Notes: generated from the letters alone by a model not told the origin. Positions 1 to 9,487 are shown, counted from the stretch's first letter. The stretch: DNA of 64,000 bases from Rhodobacteraceae bacterium M385 (GCA_025141835.1 CP081102.1:2728001-2792000); one strand, 5' to 3'. A program made the numbers and translations.

Positions 1-55
1 AGCCCCATAGAAAGACTCAAAACGGCGGCACTGCGCCAATGCTTGATAGACATGC

Positions 56-86
56 GATATCCCCCAGATAAACGCTTGGGGATATC
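56..86 (-). terminator. Stem-loop downstream of upp (possible terminator)
   Basis: Perfect 9-bp inverted repeat, GATATCCCC (56-64) and GGGGATATC (78-86), around a 13-base loop. It lies about 40 bases past the upp stop codon on the transcript side, so it could end or protect the salvage-operon mRNA. There is no T-run after the stem, so intrinsic termination is doubtful. Bases 1-125 contain nothing else I can support. Confidence 0.3.
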
Positions 87-125
87 TAGGGCGAAATGTG
101 ACGCCAAGTAAAGGGTATCAAACGG

Positions 126-773
126 TTATTTAGTGCCGAACATGCGGTCACCCGCATCCCCTAGACCCGGTACGATATAGCCGTGATCGTTCAAGTGGCT
201 GTCGAGCGAGGCGGTCACGATTGGCACATCGGGATGCGCCTCTTTCATCCGCGCGACCCCTTCGGGCGACGCCAGCAAGCACAGGAACCGAATGTTGCGC
301 GCCCCGCCCTCTTTCAGGCGGTTCACGGCGGCCACGGTGGAATTCCCCGTCGCCAGCATGGGATCAACCACAATGGTCAGGCGGTCCTCCATAGCGTCGG
401 GCACCTTGTAGTAATATTCCACCGGTTGCAGCGTTTCAGGGTCGCGGTAAAGGCCCACAAAACCCACCCGCGCATTCGGGATCAGCTCTAGGATACCATC
501 CAGCAAACCGTTGCCAGCCCGCAGGATCGACACCAGCGCCAGCTTCTTGCCCTTGATCGCAGGCGCGTCCATCGGTTGCAGCGGCGTTTGCACCGTGACC
601 GTGGTCATGGGCAGGTTGCGTGTCACCTCATAGGCCAGCAAGTGACTGATTTCGCGCAGAAGTTGCCGAAACGACTTGGTCGAGCACTCCACATCGCGCA
701 TCAGCGTCAACTTGTGCTGCACAAGGGGGTGGTCCACGACGGTCAAGTGGTCGGATGTCTGGGAATCGGTCAT
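126..773 (-). CDS. upp: Uracil phosphoribosyltransferase
   Basis: Converts uracil and PRPP to UMP in pyrimidine salvage; cytosolic. The 215 residues match the usual family length. The PRPP-binding loop is visible as VVDPMLATGNS in the second half, and the uracil-binding C-terminus GYIVPGLGDAGDRMFGT closes the protein. The start overlaps the add stop by 4 bases, so upp is the last gene of the cdd-deoA-deoB-add-upp operon. It recycles the uracil released by the upstream salvage steps. Identification is firm. Confidence 0.97.
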   Translation of the reverse strand: MTDSQTSDHLTVVDHPLVQHKLTLMRDVECSTKSFRQLLREISHLLAYEVTRNLPMTTVTVQTPLQPMDAPAIKGKKLALVSILRAGNGLLDGILELIPNARVGFVGLYRDPETLQPVEYYYKVPDAMEDRLTIVVDPMLATGNSTVAAVNRLKEGGARNIRFLCLLASPEGVARMKEAHPDVPIVTASLDSHLNDHGYIVPGLGDAGDRMFGTK

Positions 774-1756
774 TGGGTCAGCCTTTTTCGGATCGTCTCT
801 CGCGTTGTGTCATCGCAGAATGCAGCGTCCAGCGCCACCTGGTTTAGCTCTGCAAAAACCGCTTCGTCATAGCCGAAGGTGCGGGCGAGGTTCTCGTATT
901 CCTGGGTCATCGTGGTGCGGAAGAATGGCGGATCATCGGTCGAGATTGTGACCTTCACGCCGCGGTCGCGCAGCCTTTCAATCGGGTGCTTATCAAGGCG
1001 CGGTGTCTCGCCGTTGAACACGTTGGAGGCGAGGAAAACGTTCGAGCCGGGGCAAACTTCCAGCGTGATATCACGCTCGATCAGCAGATCGCACAGCGCC
1101 GGATCGTCAATCGCCTGCACCCCGTGGCCGATGCGTGACGGAGAAAGCGCCTCGATGCTGTCGCGCACCGACTTCGCGCCCCCCCATTCGCCCGCGTGGG
1201 TGGTGATCTGTAGCCCTGCCTCGCGGGCGCAATCAAAGGCCCATTTAAAATCTGCGGGCGTGAAAGCATCCTCGGCCCCGCCCATGCCGAAGCCCGTGAC
1301 GAAGTCACCCGCCGTCTCAGCGGCGCAAACTGCGGTTTGCTTGGCTTTTTCTCCGCCGAAGTGGCGAATGCAGGTGGCGATCCCGCGCATGGTGATGTCG
1401 GGCACCGCATGGGCGGCTTCTTCCATCGCGGCCAGATACTCGCGCCACGCCGCCACATCGCCGCCACCGCAGAAATCGGGCGAGATGAACATCTCGGTGT
1501 AGACAACCCCGTGGGAGGCGCTTTCTTCCAGCACAGCCTTGGTCAGGCGCAGAAATTCCTCTGGCCCCGTCAGCACCGAACAGGCGGCTTCGTATACTTC
1601 AAGGAAGTGGTGGAAATCGCGGTAGGCGTAGCCGCCATCTTCCGCAAATATCCCGCTGATATCTATGCGCTTTTCCTGCGCCAGACCGCGAATGAAGGCG
1701 GGCGGTGCAGCCCCTTCGATGTGAAGGTGCAATTCAACTTTTGGCAGATCTCTCAT
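770..1756 (-). CDS. add: Adenosine deaminase
   Basis: Zinc-dependent deamination of adenosine or deoxyadenosine to inosine or deoxyinosine. The 328 residues start with the metal motif LHLHIEG (canonical HxH), contain THAGEWGG and the catalytic-region SRIGHGVQ, and carry the late metal-site motif STDDPPFF. The start overlaps the deoB stop by 4 bases and the stop overlaps the upp start by 4 bases, implying translational coupling. Context supports a role in nucleoside catabolism. An adenine deaminase of the same superfamily is the main alternative; the symbol follows operon context. Confidence 0.88.
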   Translation of the reverse strand: MRDLPKVELHLHIEGAAPPAFIRGLAQEKRIDISGIFAEDGGYAYRDFHHFLEVYEAACSVLTGPEEFLRLTKAVLEESASHGVVYTEMFISPDFCGGGDVAAWREYLAAMEEAAHAVPDITMRGIATCIRHFGGEKAKQTAVCAAETAGDFVTGFGMGGAEDAFTPADFKWAFDCAREAGLQITTHAGEWGGAKSVRDSIEALSPSRIGHGVQAIDDPALCDLLIERDITLEVCPGSNVFLASNVFNGETPRLDKHPIERLRDRGVKVTISTDDPPFFRTTMTQEYENLARTFGYDEAVFAELNQVALDAAFCDDTTRETIRKRLTQ

Positions 1757-2958
1757 AGAAAACTCTTCCCTGCTCCGCGTTCCGACAGGCCCAAATGCGC
1801 CGCCACAGATGCGCCCACATCGGCGAAGGCGCGAACGCCCAGATGCCCGCTATAGGGGCCCTTGGCAAGCACCGGCACGCGTTCCCTTGTGTGGTCCGTG
1901 CCGGGCCAAGTGGGGTCGTTGCCGTGATCGGCTGTCAGGATCAGCAGATCATCGGGGCGCAAAGCGTCGAGCACGGGGGCAAGGGCCGCGTCAAACCACT
2001 CCAGATGCCGCGCGTAGCCCGCCACGTCACGGCGGTGGCCATAAAGGCTGTCAAACTCCACGAAATTGGCGAAGACAAAGGCACCCTCCGGCGCGGTTCG
2101 GGCGGTGTCCAGCAGGTGATCCATCAAGGCGGCGTCCGTGCCTTTGCGGACCTCTCCAGTGTTGCGGCCCGCGAAAATGTCGCTGATCTTGCCGATGGTG
2201 ATAACCGGATGCCCGGCCTCTGTCGCCCAATCCAGCACGGTCTTTTGCGGCGGTTCCAGCGCGTAATCGCGCCGGTTTCCGGTACGCTGATAAGCCCCCG
2301 GCTTGCCCGTGAAAGGCCGCGCAATCACGCGCCCGATGCGCCGTTTATGGAGCATCGGGGCCAGCCCTTCACAGAGGCGTAGCAAGCGGTCGAGGCCAAA
2401 GGTCTCCTCATGGGCGGCGATCTGGAACACGCTATCGGCCGAGGTATAGCAGATCGGCCACCCGCTTTGTTCATGCTGCTCGCCCAGTCGCGCAATCACT
2501 TCGGTGCCGCTGGCGTGCTGGTTGCCCAAAGTGCCGTCCGTGCCGCAGAGGCGTTGCACCTCGTGCAGGATATCCATAGGGAAACTGTTTGTCTTTTCAG
2601 GGAAGTAGGCCCAATCAAACGGCACTGGCAGACCTGCCAACTCCCAATGGCCCGAGGGGGTGTCTTTGCCGGCGCTTACTTCTTGCGCGACGCCCCACAG
2701 GCCCGCGCCCTGCCCCTTGTCGCTGCTGTCGGGGTCCAGCGTTGCCCGCAATCCAAGGCTGTCCAGAACCGGCGTGGAAAGCGGGCCACTGCGGCCTTCG
2801 TCGGCATGGCCCGCCGCGCAGGCCTCAATAATATGTCCAAGGGTATGGGCGCCCGTGTCCGGCAAATCCCCGTTGAAGAACTCCCCCGCATCGGGCGCAT
2901 GCCCGACCCCGACCGAGTCCATCACGACCAGAAAAGCCCGTCCTTTGGTGTCTGCCAT
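1753..2958 (-). CDS. deoB: Phosphopentomutase
   Basis: Interconverts (deoxy)ribose 1-phosphate and 5-phosphate, linking nucleoside phosphorolysis to central metabolism. The 401 residues are the usual length for this alkaline-phosphatase-superfamily mutase. The N-terminus VVMDSVGVGHAPDA contains the first metal aspartate, and LTADHGNDPTWPGTDHTRE holds the C-terminal metal and phospho-site region. It begins one base before the deoA stop region and overlaps add by 4 bases. Firm assignment. Confidence 0.97.
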   Translation of the reverse strand: MADTKGRAFLVVMDSVGVGHAPDAGEFFNGDLPDTGAHTLGHIIEACAAGHADEGRSGPLSTPVLDSLGLRATLDPDSSDKGQGAGLWGVAQEVSAGKDTPSGHWELAGLPVPFDWAYFPEKTNSFPMDILHEVQRLCGTDGTLGNQHASGTEVIARLGEQHEQSGWPICYTSADSVFQIAAHEETFGLDRLLRLCEGLAPMLHKRRIGRVIARPFTGKPGAYQRTGNRRDYALEPPQKTVLDWATEAGHPVITIGKISDIFAGRNTGEVRKGTDAALMDHLLDTARTAPEGAFVFANFVEFDSLYGHRRDVAGYARHLEWFDAALAPVLDALRPDDLLILTADHGNDPTWPGTDHTRERVPVLAKGPYSGHLGVRAFADVGASVAAHLGLSERGAGKSFL

Positions 2959-4269
2959 TCAGGCAATCCTTTCGTGGATCAGCGGTGGCGTATCAATCGG
3001 TTTGTCCGACAGGGTGAAGGCGCGGCGCAACCGTGACGCGACGGCGCGGCCCTGATCCTCATCGGCGGCGTGAATGCGCACAAGCGGCGTTTCATTGTCC
3101 ACCTGCATGCACAGACGCGCAATCTCCGACAGGCCAACCGCCGGATCAATCCGGTCGTCTTCCCGCATTCTTCCCCCGCCCAGATGCACCACCGCCTCGC
3201 CCAAGGCACGGGTATCAATGGCGGTAACATAGCCCGGCTGACCGGGATGGATATCCATCAACACCGGGGCGGCGGGCAACCTGTCGGGCCAGCGTTCCAC
3301 GAAGTCTGCGGGGCCACCCAGTTCTGCGACCATCTCTCCGAAGGCGGCGGCAGCGTCACCGCTGGTGATCGCGGTTCTGATCCGGCCTTCGCCATCGGCG
3401 GCATCGGCGGCCAGACCGCCCAGCGCCAAGACCTCTCCGCCCAAGGCGACGGTCAATTGGGTCAACGCCGAGTCCGGGGTCGTGCCCGTCAACGCCTCCA
3501 TCACTTCGATGATTTCCAGCGCATTGCCCGCGCTTCGCGCCAAGGGTTGGTTCATATCCGTGACCAGCGCCGAGGTCATGCACCCCGCCCCCTGCCCCGT
3601 GGCCACCAAGGCCTGCGCCAAGGCAATCGCTTCGGCCTCTGCCCCCATGAACGCGCCAGAGCCGACCTTCACGTCCAGCACCATCGCCTCTAACCCGGCG
3701 GCGAGCTTCTTAGATAAGATTGAGGCAGTAATCAGATCAATCGATGCCACCGTCCCCGTCACGTCGCGCACTGCATAAAGGCGCTTGTCAGCGGGGGCGA
3801 TATCCGCTGTGGCCCCCACAATTGCGCAACCCACATCGGCCACGATGTCTTGCAAATCGTCGGGCGAGACATCGGTGTTGTAGCCGGGAATGGCCTCTAG
3901 CTTGTCCAGAGTGCCGCCCGTGTGCCCCAATCCGCGGCCCGAGATCATCGGCACAAACGCCCCACAGGCCGCCAAGGCCGGCGCCAGCAGAAGCGAGACA
4001 CAATCGCCCACGCCCCCGGTTGAATGCTTGTCCAGAACCGGGCCATCCAACTGCCAATCCAGCACGTCGCCCGTGGCGCACATGGCGCGGGTCAGATGGG
4101 TGCGCCCTTCCTCTCCCAACCCCGTTTGGCACACGGCCATGGCGAAGGCGCCCGCTTGGGCGTCCGTGACTTCCCCTGATGCCAGACCAGTGGCGAACCA
4201 GATCAACTCTGCCTCGGTCAGGCGATCCCCTTGGCGCAGTTTCGTCAGGATCGTGCTGGCGTCGCTCAT
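2959..4269 (-). CDS. deoA: Thymidine phosphorylase
   Basis: Phosphorolysis of thymidine or deoxyuridine to the free base and deoxyribose 1-phosphate, which deoB then uses. The protein has 436 residues from ATG at 4269. Visible motifs are DKHSTGGVGD (phosphate-binding region), SGRGLGHTGGTLDKLE and VKVGSGAFM. The frame stays open for 44 more codons upstream, but that stretch lies inside cdd in another frame and does not look like family sequence. ATG 4269 overlaps the cdd stop as ATGA, which decides the start. Confidence 0.95.
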   Translation of the reverse strand: MSDASTILTKLRQGDRLTEAELIWFATGLASGEVTDAQAGAFAMAVCQTGLGEEGRTHLTRAMCATGDVLDWQLDGPVLDKHSTGGVGDCVSLLLAPALAACGAFVPMISGRGLGHTGGTLDKLEAIPGYNTDVSPDDLQDIVADVGCAIVGATADIAPADKRLYAVRDVTGTVASIDLITASILSKKLAAGLEAMVLDVKVGSGAFMGAEAEAIALAQALVATGQGAGCMTSALVTDMNQPLARSAGNALEIIEVMEALTGTTPDSALTQLTVALGGEVLALGGLAADAADGEGRIRTAITSGDAAAAFGEMVAELGGPADFVERWPDRLPAAPVLMDIHPGQPGYVTAIDTRALGEAVVHLGGGRMREDDRIDPAVGLSEIARLCMQVDNETPLVRIHAADEDQGRAVASRLRRAFTLSDKPIDTPPLIHERIA

Positions 4270-4664
4270 TTCGTCATATGCGCTGCGGTGAACACGCCCG
4301 GCAGCAAGGTCCCAACCTGCGTCGCTTCGGTCTTGCCTTCTGTTGTCGCCATGGTGATCGGCGCGTCCAAATCGGCAAATTCGGCCAGCTTCTGGCGGCA
4401 TCCCCCGCAGGGCGGCACCGGGGCGGGGCTGTCGGCGATCACCGCCACTTCGGCGATGCGTGTATCGCCTGCGGCAATCATCGCGGCAATCGCCCCGGCC
4501 TCGGCGCAGGTGCCTTCAGGATAGGCCACATTCTCCACGTTGCAGCCCACATATAGGTTTCCCTCGACGGATCGGATTGCGCAGCCAACCTTGAAATTCG
4601 AGTAGGGAGCATGGGCGTTTTCGCGCACGCGGGTCGCTTCGTCGATTAATGTAGTGTCGGACAT
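4266..4664 (-). CDS. cdd: Cytidine deaminase
   Basis: Deaminates cytidine and deoxycytidine to uridine and deoxyuridine, supplying deoA. The 132 residues are typical of the short tetrameric family. The zinc site is visible: TCAEAGAIA carries the first cysteine and catalytic glutamate, and PCGGCRQ carries the other two cysteines. It is the first gene of the salvage operon, so the operon promoter should lie in 4665-4731, where I cannot single out a convincing -35/-10 pair. Confidence 0.96.
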   Translation of the reverse strand: MSDTTLIDEATRVRENAHAPYSNFKVGCAIRSVEGNLYVGCNVENVAYPEGTCAEAGAIAAMIAAGDTRIAEVAVIADSPAPVPPCGGCRQKLAEFADLDAPITMATTEGKTEATQVGTLLPGVFTAAHMTK

Positions 4665-4731
4665 CAGGGTGCCTCTCTCGGGAACATCAGTAGTCGAGTG
4701 TGCGGCGATGTGCGGGCCAGTGCAAGCGCTC

Positions 4732-6261
4732 CTACGCCGAGGGGGCGCGCCGTTGCGCGATCAAGTCTAACAGGTCCGAAAGCGCCACCCTCAGATGATT
4801 GTAAATCAACGGTAATTGATCCAACTTTTCCCGCTTCGCCGCGATGTTCAACACTTCCGCCAATTGGCACAATCTATCGGCCCCCACCGCCCCCGCTATC
4901 GCGATAAGGATGTGGGTTTGCGCCCTAAGCTCTGTGACCGAGACGTTTGCGATGCCCCCGTCCAAGGCGTGACGCACGGCACTCAGGTCTTCTTCCATCC
5001 GCTGCAACAACTCGGCGCTCCCCTCTGGCCCCGCGGCGTCGAGCAGTTGCTCAAACCGGTATCCGTCCATCTTGGGCGCCAACCCCGCGCCCGCCAGCCC
5101 CGCGTGCTCGGGCCCCTCGGAAGGTGCCGGAAGCTTGCCCACATGGCGCAGGATCGAGCGGCCAAACTGCGCGCTTGATCCGATTGGTTTGCCGAAAATA
5201 CCATCGGCACCGGCGGCGTAAATCGCCTCTCGATTATCGCGCAGAACGTAGGCCGTGATCGCGATCATCGGCAACTTGGCCAAAGCCCCTTCAGCGGCGC
5301 GGACCTGTTCCATCACCTCCAACCCCGACATCCTTGGCATCTCGATGTCGAGCAAGGCGATATCGAAAACTTCACGCCGCAACGCATCCATCGCAGCAAT
5401 GCCGTCGGTCACGAAGATTGGGGCCGCGCCCATGGCTTCCAGCATCTGCCGCAGGATCGTCTGGTTCGTCAGGTTATCTTCCGCCACCAAGATACGTAGG
5501 CCGCTCAGGTCCGGCGGCTCTTGGAACTGCACCGGGGCCGCAATCCAGATGATTTTGTCCCAAGGGACGGTCAGGCAGGCAAAACCGCCTTCCCCGTTGC
5601 AGCCATTCGCCAGCGTGAGATCAGCCGCGATCTCGGCACTAAGAGTGCGGGCGATAGACAGGCCCAAACCGCTGCCCTTGTCGCTGGAAACACCGCCTTG
5701 ATCGGCGTTTAAAACATGGTCAGGAAAGCCGCCCCCCCCGTCCTTGATGCAGACGAAAAAGCCCTCGTCGGCCTCGCAGTAGATCTCGGCCACCACATCG
5801 CTACTTTCTCCGTGGACAAGGGCGTTGCTGACCAGATTACCCACGATCCGGTCCAGCGTTATGGCTGAAATGCTCAACCGCTCGGGCATCTCGCTTTTTA
5901 TCACAACCTTGAAGTGTCCGCCCCGTTCCGCTGCCCGCCCCGCCCATCGCTGCTCTAACGTAGTGAGCCAGTCCGTGACATTGACCGAGAGTTCCTCGGG
6001 CTTGATTTGAGTCTCTCCGGAGGCAACGAAAAGCGCGTCATCCACCAGCGCGGCCAGCGTGTCAGCGGCGGCGCGGATGCGGTCAATCTGGGTTTGGGCG
6101 TGAGGATCAAGGCGGGCGGTTTCCACCAGCCTAAGCCCGCCCAACACGTCCGACATGGCCGAGCGGATATCGTGGGACAGCCGTTGCAATGCCTCTGGGG
6201 AACTGTCCGCCAGCAGTTGCGGGGACCGAGCGACCTCGGGCAATGCCTTGTCCTCAGCCAC
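4732..6261 (-). CDS. Soluble hybrid histidine kinase with receiver and degenerate Hpt-like domain
   Basis: 509 residues, no membrane segment and no obvious sensor domain. Order: HisKA around residues 22-80 with phospho-acceptor in RLSHDIRSAM (H30); HATPase with N-box GNLVSNALVHG (about 141-151), DGGGGF (174-179) and GSGLGLS (196-202); receiver from about 255 with EDN at 261-263, phospho-acceptor D305 in LLDIEMPRMSG and the conserved lysine in FGKPI. The C-terminal 100 residues resemble an Hpt four-helix bundle. There H450 is kept, but the usual HxLKG context reads HILIAIAG. Partner and signal are unknown, and neighbours cdd and maeB give no clue. Confidence 0.85.
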   Translation of the reverse strand: MAEDKALPEVARSPQLLADSSPEALQRLSHDIRSAMSDVLGGLRLVETARLDPHAQTQIDRIRAAADTLAALVDDALFVASGETQIKPEELSVNVTDWLTTLEQRWAGRAAERGGHFKVVIKSEMPERLSISAITLDRIVGNLVSNALVHGESSDVVAEIYCEADEGFFVCIKDGGGGFPDHVLNADQGGVSSDKGSGLGLSIARTLSAEIAADLTLANGCNGEGGFACLTVPWDKIIWIAAPVQFQEPPDLSGLRILVAEDNLTNQTILRQMLEAMGAAPIFVTDGIAAMDALRREVFDIALLDIEMPRMSGLEVMEQVRAAEGALAKLPMIAITAYVLRDNREAIYAAGADGIFGKPIGSSAQFGRSILRHVGKLPAPSEGPEHAGLAGAGLAPKMDGYRFEQLLDAAGPEGSAELLQRMEEDLSAVRHALDGGIANVSVTELRAQTHILIAIAGAVGADRLCQLAEVLNIAAKREKLDQLPLIYNHLRVALSDLLDLIAQRRAPSA

Positions 6262-6352
6262 GGCAATATCCCCTCGCGATTTGCCCCCTCAGCATGTCAG
6301 GCGCCTTCCCTATCTGCGACACGTCCTTTGGCAGTAGCGTTCCACCCGCCCC

Positions 6353-8629
6353 TTAACCGTAGTGGCTAACCGGCGTTCCGGCCAAGGCCGCGATGTTTAG
6401 CAAGCCCCGGGCGGTGATCGAAGGGGTCACGATATGCGCCTTGTTGCCCATCCCCATCAGGATCGGGCCGACCTCTAGCCCGTTGGCCTTTGATTTCAAA
6501 ATGTTGCGCGTCGCCCCAGCCGCGTCGGTGGACACGAAGATCAAGGCATTCGCCGCGCCTTCCAGACGGCAATTGGGGAACACGCGGGCCCGCAATTCCT
6601 CATCCAATGCGCTATCGACGTGCATCTCGCCTTCATAGACAAAATTCCTCGGCTCACTGTCGAGGATCTCCAGCGCCTCGCGCATCACCCTGCCAGAATG
6701 GCTGTCGAGGTTGCCAAACTGGCTGCCCGAACAAAGCGCAATCTTTGGTGCCACCCCAAAGCGGCGCATATGGCGGGCGCAAGCGATGGTGGTTTCCGCG
6801 ATCTGCGCGGCGGTCGGTTGCGGGTGGATCTGCGAATCCGCGATGAACAGCGGCCCGTCCTCTAGGATCACAAGACTCAACGCACCCACCGGTTTGTGGA
6901 TCTCGCTGCCAAGGATTTCCGTGACATAGTTCAGGTGCCACAGATATTGGCCAAAGGTGCCGCAAATCAGGCTGTCGGCCTCCCCCCGGTTCACCATAAC
7001 TGCGCCAATCGCCGTCGTGTTGGTGCGCATGATCGCGCGGGCCAAATCCGGCGAAACACCGCGCCTTGCCATGATCGAGTGGTAGGTTTCCCAATAATCC
7101 CGGTATCTTGGGTCGTTCTCGGGGTTCACCATCTCAAAGTCTTTTTCGGGGCGGATCACCAACCCGGCCCGTTCAATACGCGCCTCGATCACCTCAGGCC
7201 GGCCAATCATGATCGGCATGTCAGTGGTGTCTTCGATCATCGCTTGGGCCGCACGCAGCACCCGTTCATCTTCGCCCTCGGCAAAGACAATCTGCCGTTT
7301 CGAGGTCGCCGCCGCCTCAAACACGGGCCGCATCACGAGGGCGGATTTGAACACCGATTGGTTCAATTTGGCGCGATAGGCGTTGAGGTCTTCTATCGGC
7401 CGCGTCGCCACGCCCGATTCCATTGCCGCCTTCGCCACGGCACTGGCGACCACGGCGGACAGGCGCGGGTCAAAGGGTTTGGGGATCAGATAGTCGGGGC
7501 CAAAGGTCAGCTGCTCCCCCTTATAGGCGGCGGCGGCTTCGGCGCTGGTGGTGGCGCGCGCCATGGCCGCAATGCCTTCGATGCAGGCGATCTGCATGGC
7601 GTCGTTGATCTCGGTCGCGCCCACGTCCAAGGCGCCCCGGAAGATGAAGGGGAAACACAGGACGTTATTGACCTGATTGGGAAAATCGCTGCGGCCCGTG
7701 GCGATGATGGCATCGGGCGCGACGGCGCGGGCGGCATCGGGCAAGATTTCCGGCGTCGGGTTAGCCAGCGCGAAGATGATCGGTGTGGGGGCCATTTTCG
7801 CCACCATCTCGGGTGTCAGAACCCCCGGCCCCGACAGGCCAAGGAACAAATCCGCCCCTTCGATGACATCGCCCAAGTCTTTGGGCTCGGTGCCTTGGGC
7901 ATAGGCATCCTTTTGCGGGGTGGACCCGCCGCGCCCTTCATAAACCAGCCCGTCGATATCGCATAGGAACACGTTCTCGCGCCGCACGCCCAGCTTCAGC
8001 AGCATGTTGAGGCAAGCAATCCCCGCCGCGCCGCCACCGGTGGACACGACCTTTATATCCTCAAACTTCCGTCCCGTGACGCGCAGCGCATTGGTTGCGG
8101 CCGCGCCCACAACGATGGCGGTGCCGTGCTGGTCATCGTGGAACACCGGAATGCCCATCCGCTCACGGCAGAGTTGTTCAACGATGAAACAATCGGGCGC
8201 TTTGATGTCTTCAAGGTTGATGGCGCCAAAGGTCGGCTCTAGGGCGCAGACAATATCGGCCAGCTTTTCGGGATCGGATTCGTTCACCTCTATGTCAAAG
8301 CAATCAATGTTGGCGAACTTCTTGAACAGTACCGCCTTGCCTTCCATCACCGGCTTCGAGGCCAGCGCCCCGATGTTGCCAAGGCCCAAAACCGCTGTCC
8401 CGTTCGACACCACAGCCACCAAGTTTCCGCGGGCGGTGTAGCGGGCGGCATTGGCCGGATCGGCCTTAATCTCAAGGCTCGCCTCCGCGACACCGGGGCT
8501 ATAGGCGCGGGCCAGGTCGCGGCCATTGGCCAGGGGCTTGGTGGCGCGGATTTCTAGCTTACCGGGACGGGGAAACTCGTGATACGCCAACGCCGCCTCG
8601 CGCAGACCATCCTTCTTCTCTTCGCTCAT
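6353..8629 (-). CDS. maeB: NADP-dependent malic enzyme with C-terminal phosphotransacetylase-like domain
   Basis: Oxidative decarboxylation of malate to pyruvate with NADPH formation. The 758 residues match the long bacterial MaeB type: the malic-enzyme half (about 1-420) shows AYSPGVAEAS, VVSNGTAVLGLGNIG, FHDDQHGTA and STGGGAAG, followed by a phosphotransacetylase-like half (about 430-758) with FAEGEDERVLRAA. ATG 8629 is preferred over the more upstream frame start because GGGAGGG sits 8 bases ahead of it. A perfect palindrome at 8652-8665 lies just upstream and could be an operator. Confidence 0.95.
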   Translation of the reverse strand: MSEEKKDGLREAALAYHEFPRPGKLEIRATKPLANGRDLARAYSPGVAEASLEIKADPANAARYTARGNLVAVVSNGTAVLGLGNIGALASKPVMEGKAVLFKKFANIDCFDIEVNESDPEKLADIVCALEPTFGAINLEDIKAPDCFIVEQLCRERMGIPVFHDDQHGTAIVVGAAATNALRVTGRKFEDIKVVSTGGGAAGIACLNMLLKLGVRRENVFLCDIDGLVYEGRGGSTPQKDAYAQGTEPKDLGDVIEGADLFLGLSGPGVLTPEMVAKMAPTPIIFALANPTPEILPDAARAVAPDAIIATGRSDFPNQVNNVLCFPFIFRGALDVGATEINDAMQIACIEGIAAMARATTSAEAAAAYKGEQLTFGPDYLIPKPFDPRLSAVVASAVAKAAMESGVATRPIEDLNAYRAKLNQSVFKSALVMRPVFEAAATSKRQIVFAEGEDERVLRAAQAMIEDTTDMPIMIGRPEVIEARIERAGLVIRPEKDFEMVNPENDPRYRDYWETYHSIMARRGVSPDLARAIMRTNTTAIGAVMVNRGEADSLICGTFGQYLWHLNYVTEILGSEIHKPVGALSLVILEDGPLFIADSQIHPQPTAAQIAETTIACARHMRRFGVAPKIALCSGSQFGNLDSHSGRVMREALEILDSEPRNFVYEGEMHVDSALDEELRARVFPNCRLEGAANALIFVSTDAAGATRNILKSKANGLEVGPILMGMGNKAHIVTPSITARGLLNIAALAGTPVSHYG

Positions 8630-8651
8630 ACCAGCACCCTCCCGCAAATTA

Positions 8652-8665
8652 GTTTAACGTTAAAC
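8652..8665. promoter_or_regulatory. 14-bp palindrome upstream of maeB (candidate operator)
   Basis: GTTTAACGTTAAAC is a perfect 14-bp palindrome placed 23-36 bases before the maeB start. Its CG centre flanked by TA-rich arms resembles LacI- or GntR-type operators. No regulator gene is adjacent, so the link to maeB control is inferred from position alone. Confidence 0.45.
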
Positions 8666-8719
8666 AGTCTCTATCAATGGACCAGCGCAAGATCACTGCG
8701 ACACCTGCGCTCCTTTGGC

Positions 8720-9487
8720 CTACTGGAACTGCTCCTGCAACAATCTTTCCTCTAGCCCATGGCCGGGATCGAATAGAATGCGGTGTTCTACGCTCGGCTC
8801 GGACCGAATTTCCACCGCAGCCACCCCTTTGACGGATCGGCTGTCTGCATCCGCCATCACCGGGCGTTTTGCGGCCTCGACCACCTCGATCCGCACCACG
8901 GCAGATTTGGGCAACAAGGCCCCCCGCCAGCGCCGGGGGCGGAAGGCGGCAACAGCTGTCATGGCCAACACCTCGGACCCAATAGGTAAAATCGGACCGT
9001 GGGCCGAGTAGTTATAGGCCGTGGACCCCGCCGGAGTGCTGACCAATGCGCCGTCGCAAACCAATTCTTCCATGCGCAACTTACCGTCCACGACGATCCT
9101 TAGTTTGGCCGCCTGTGGCCCCTCTCTCAGAAGGCTCACCTCATTAATCGCCAGCGCGTCCACGGTGGAGCCGTCCACGCATTCTGCCCGCATATGCAGG
9201 GGGTTAATCACTGCTTCCTCGGCCGCTTCCAGCCGCGCAATCAGGTCTTCCTCACTATAACTGTTCATCAAGAACCCGACCGTGCCCCGGTTCATGCCGT
9301 AGACAGGCGCAGGCAGGGCTTGGGTGCCGTGCAAGGTGGATAACATGAAGCCATCGCCGCCTAAGGCCACGATCACATCAGCATCCTTGGGCGAGAAATT
9401 CCCGTACCGCTGTTCCAGCGCCGTTTTCGCCGTTTGGGCCATCGGCGTATCGGACGCCAGAAACGCAATGTTGCGCGCAGAGGGCAT
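8720..9487 (-). CDS. nadK: NAD kinase
   Basis: Phosphorylates NAD to NADP. The 255 residues show the nucleotide-binding GGDGFMLSTLH (the canonical GGDGT motif, with F for T), NRGTVGFLMN, and the late loop STPAGSTAYNYSAHGPILP that holds the NE/D-type active site. ATG 9487 is chosen over the in-frame TTG just upstream because AAGGGG sits about 5 bases before it. Its location upstream of NADP-dependent malic enzyme on the same strand is functionally suggestive but may be chance. Confidence 0.95.
   Translation of the reverse strand: MPSARNIAFLASDTPMAQTAKTALEQRYGNFSPKDADVIVALGGDGFMLSTLHGTQALPAPVYGMNRGTVGFLMNSYSEEDLIARLEAAEEAVINPLHMRAECVDGSTVDALAINEVSLLREGPQAAKLRIVVDGKLRMEELVCDGALVSTPAGSTAYNYSAHGPILPIGSEVLAMTAVAAFRPRRWRGALLPKSAVVRIEVVEAAKRPVMADADSRSVKGVAAVEIRSEPSVEHRILFDPGHGLEERLLQEQFQ

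Noticed and set aside
4270..4401. N-terminal 44-codon extension of deoA
   Set aside because: Lies inside cdd in another frame and lacks thymidine phosphorylase sequence; ATG 4269 makes a normal ATGA overlap.
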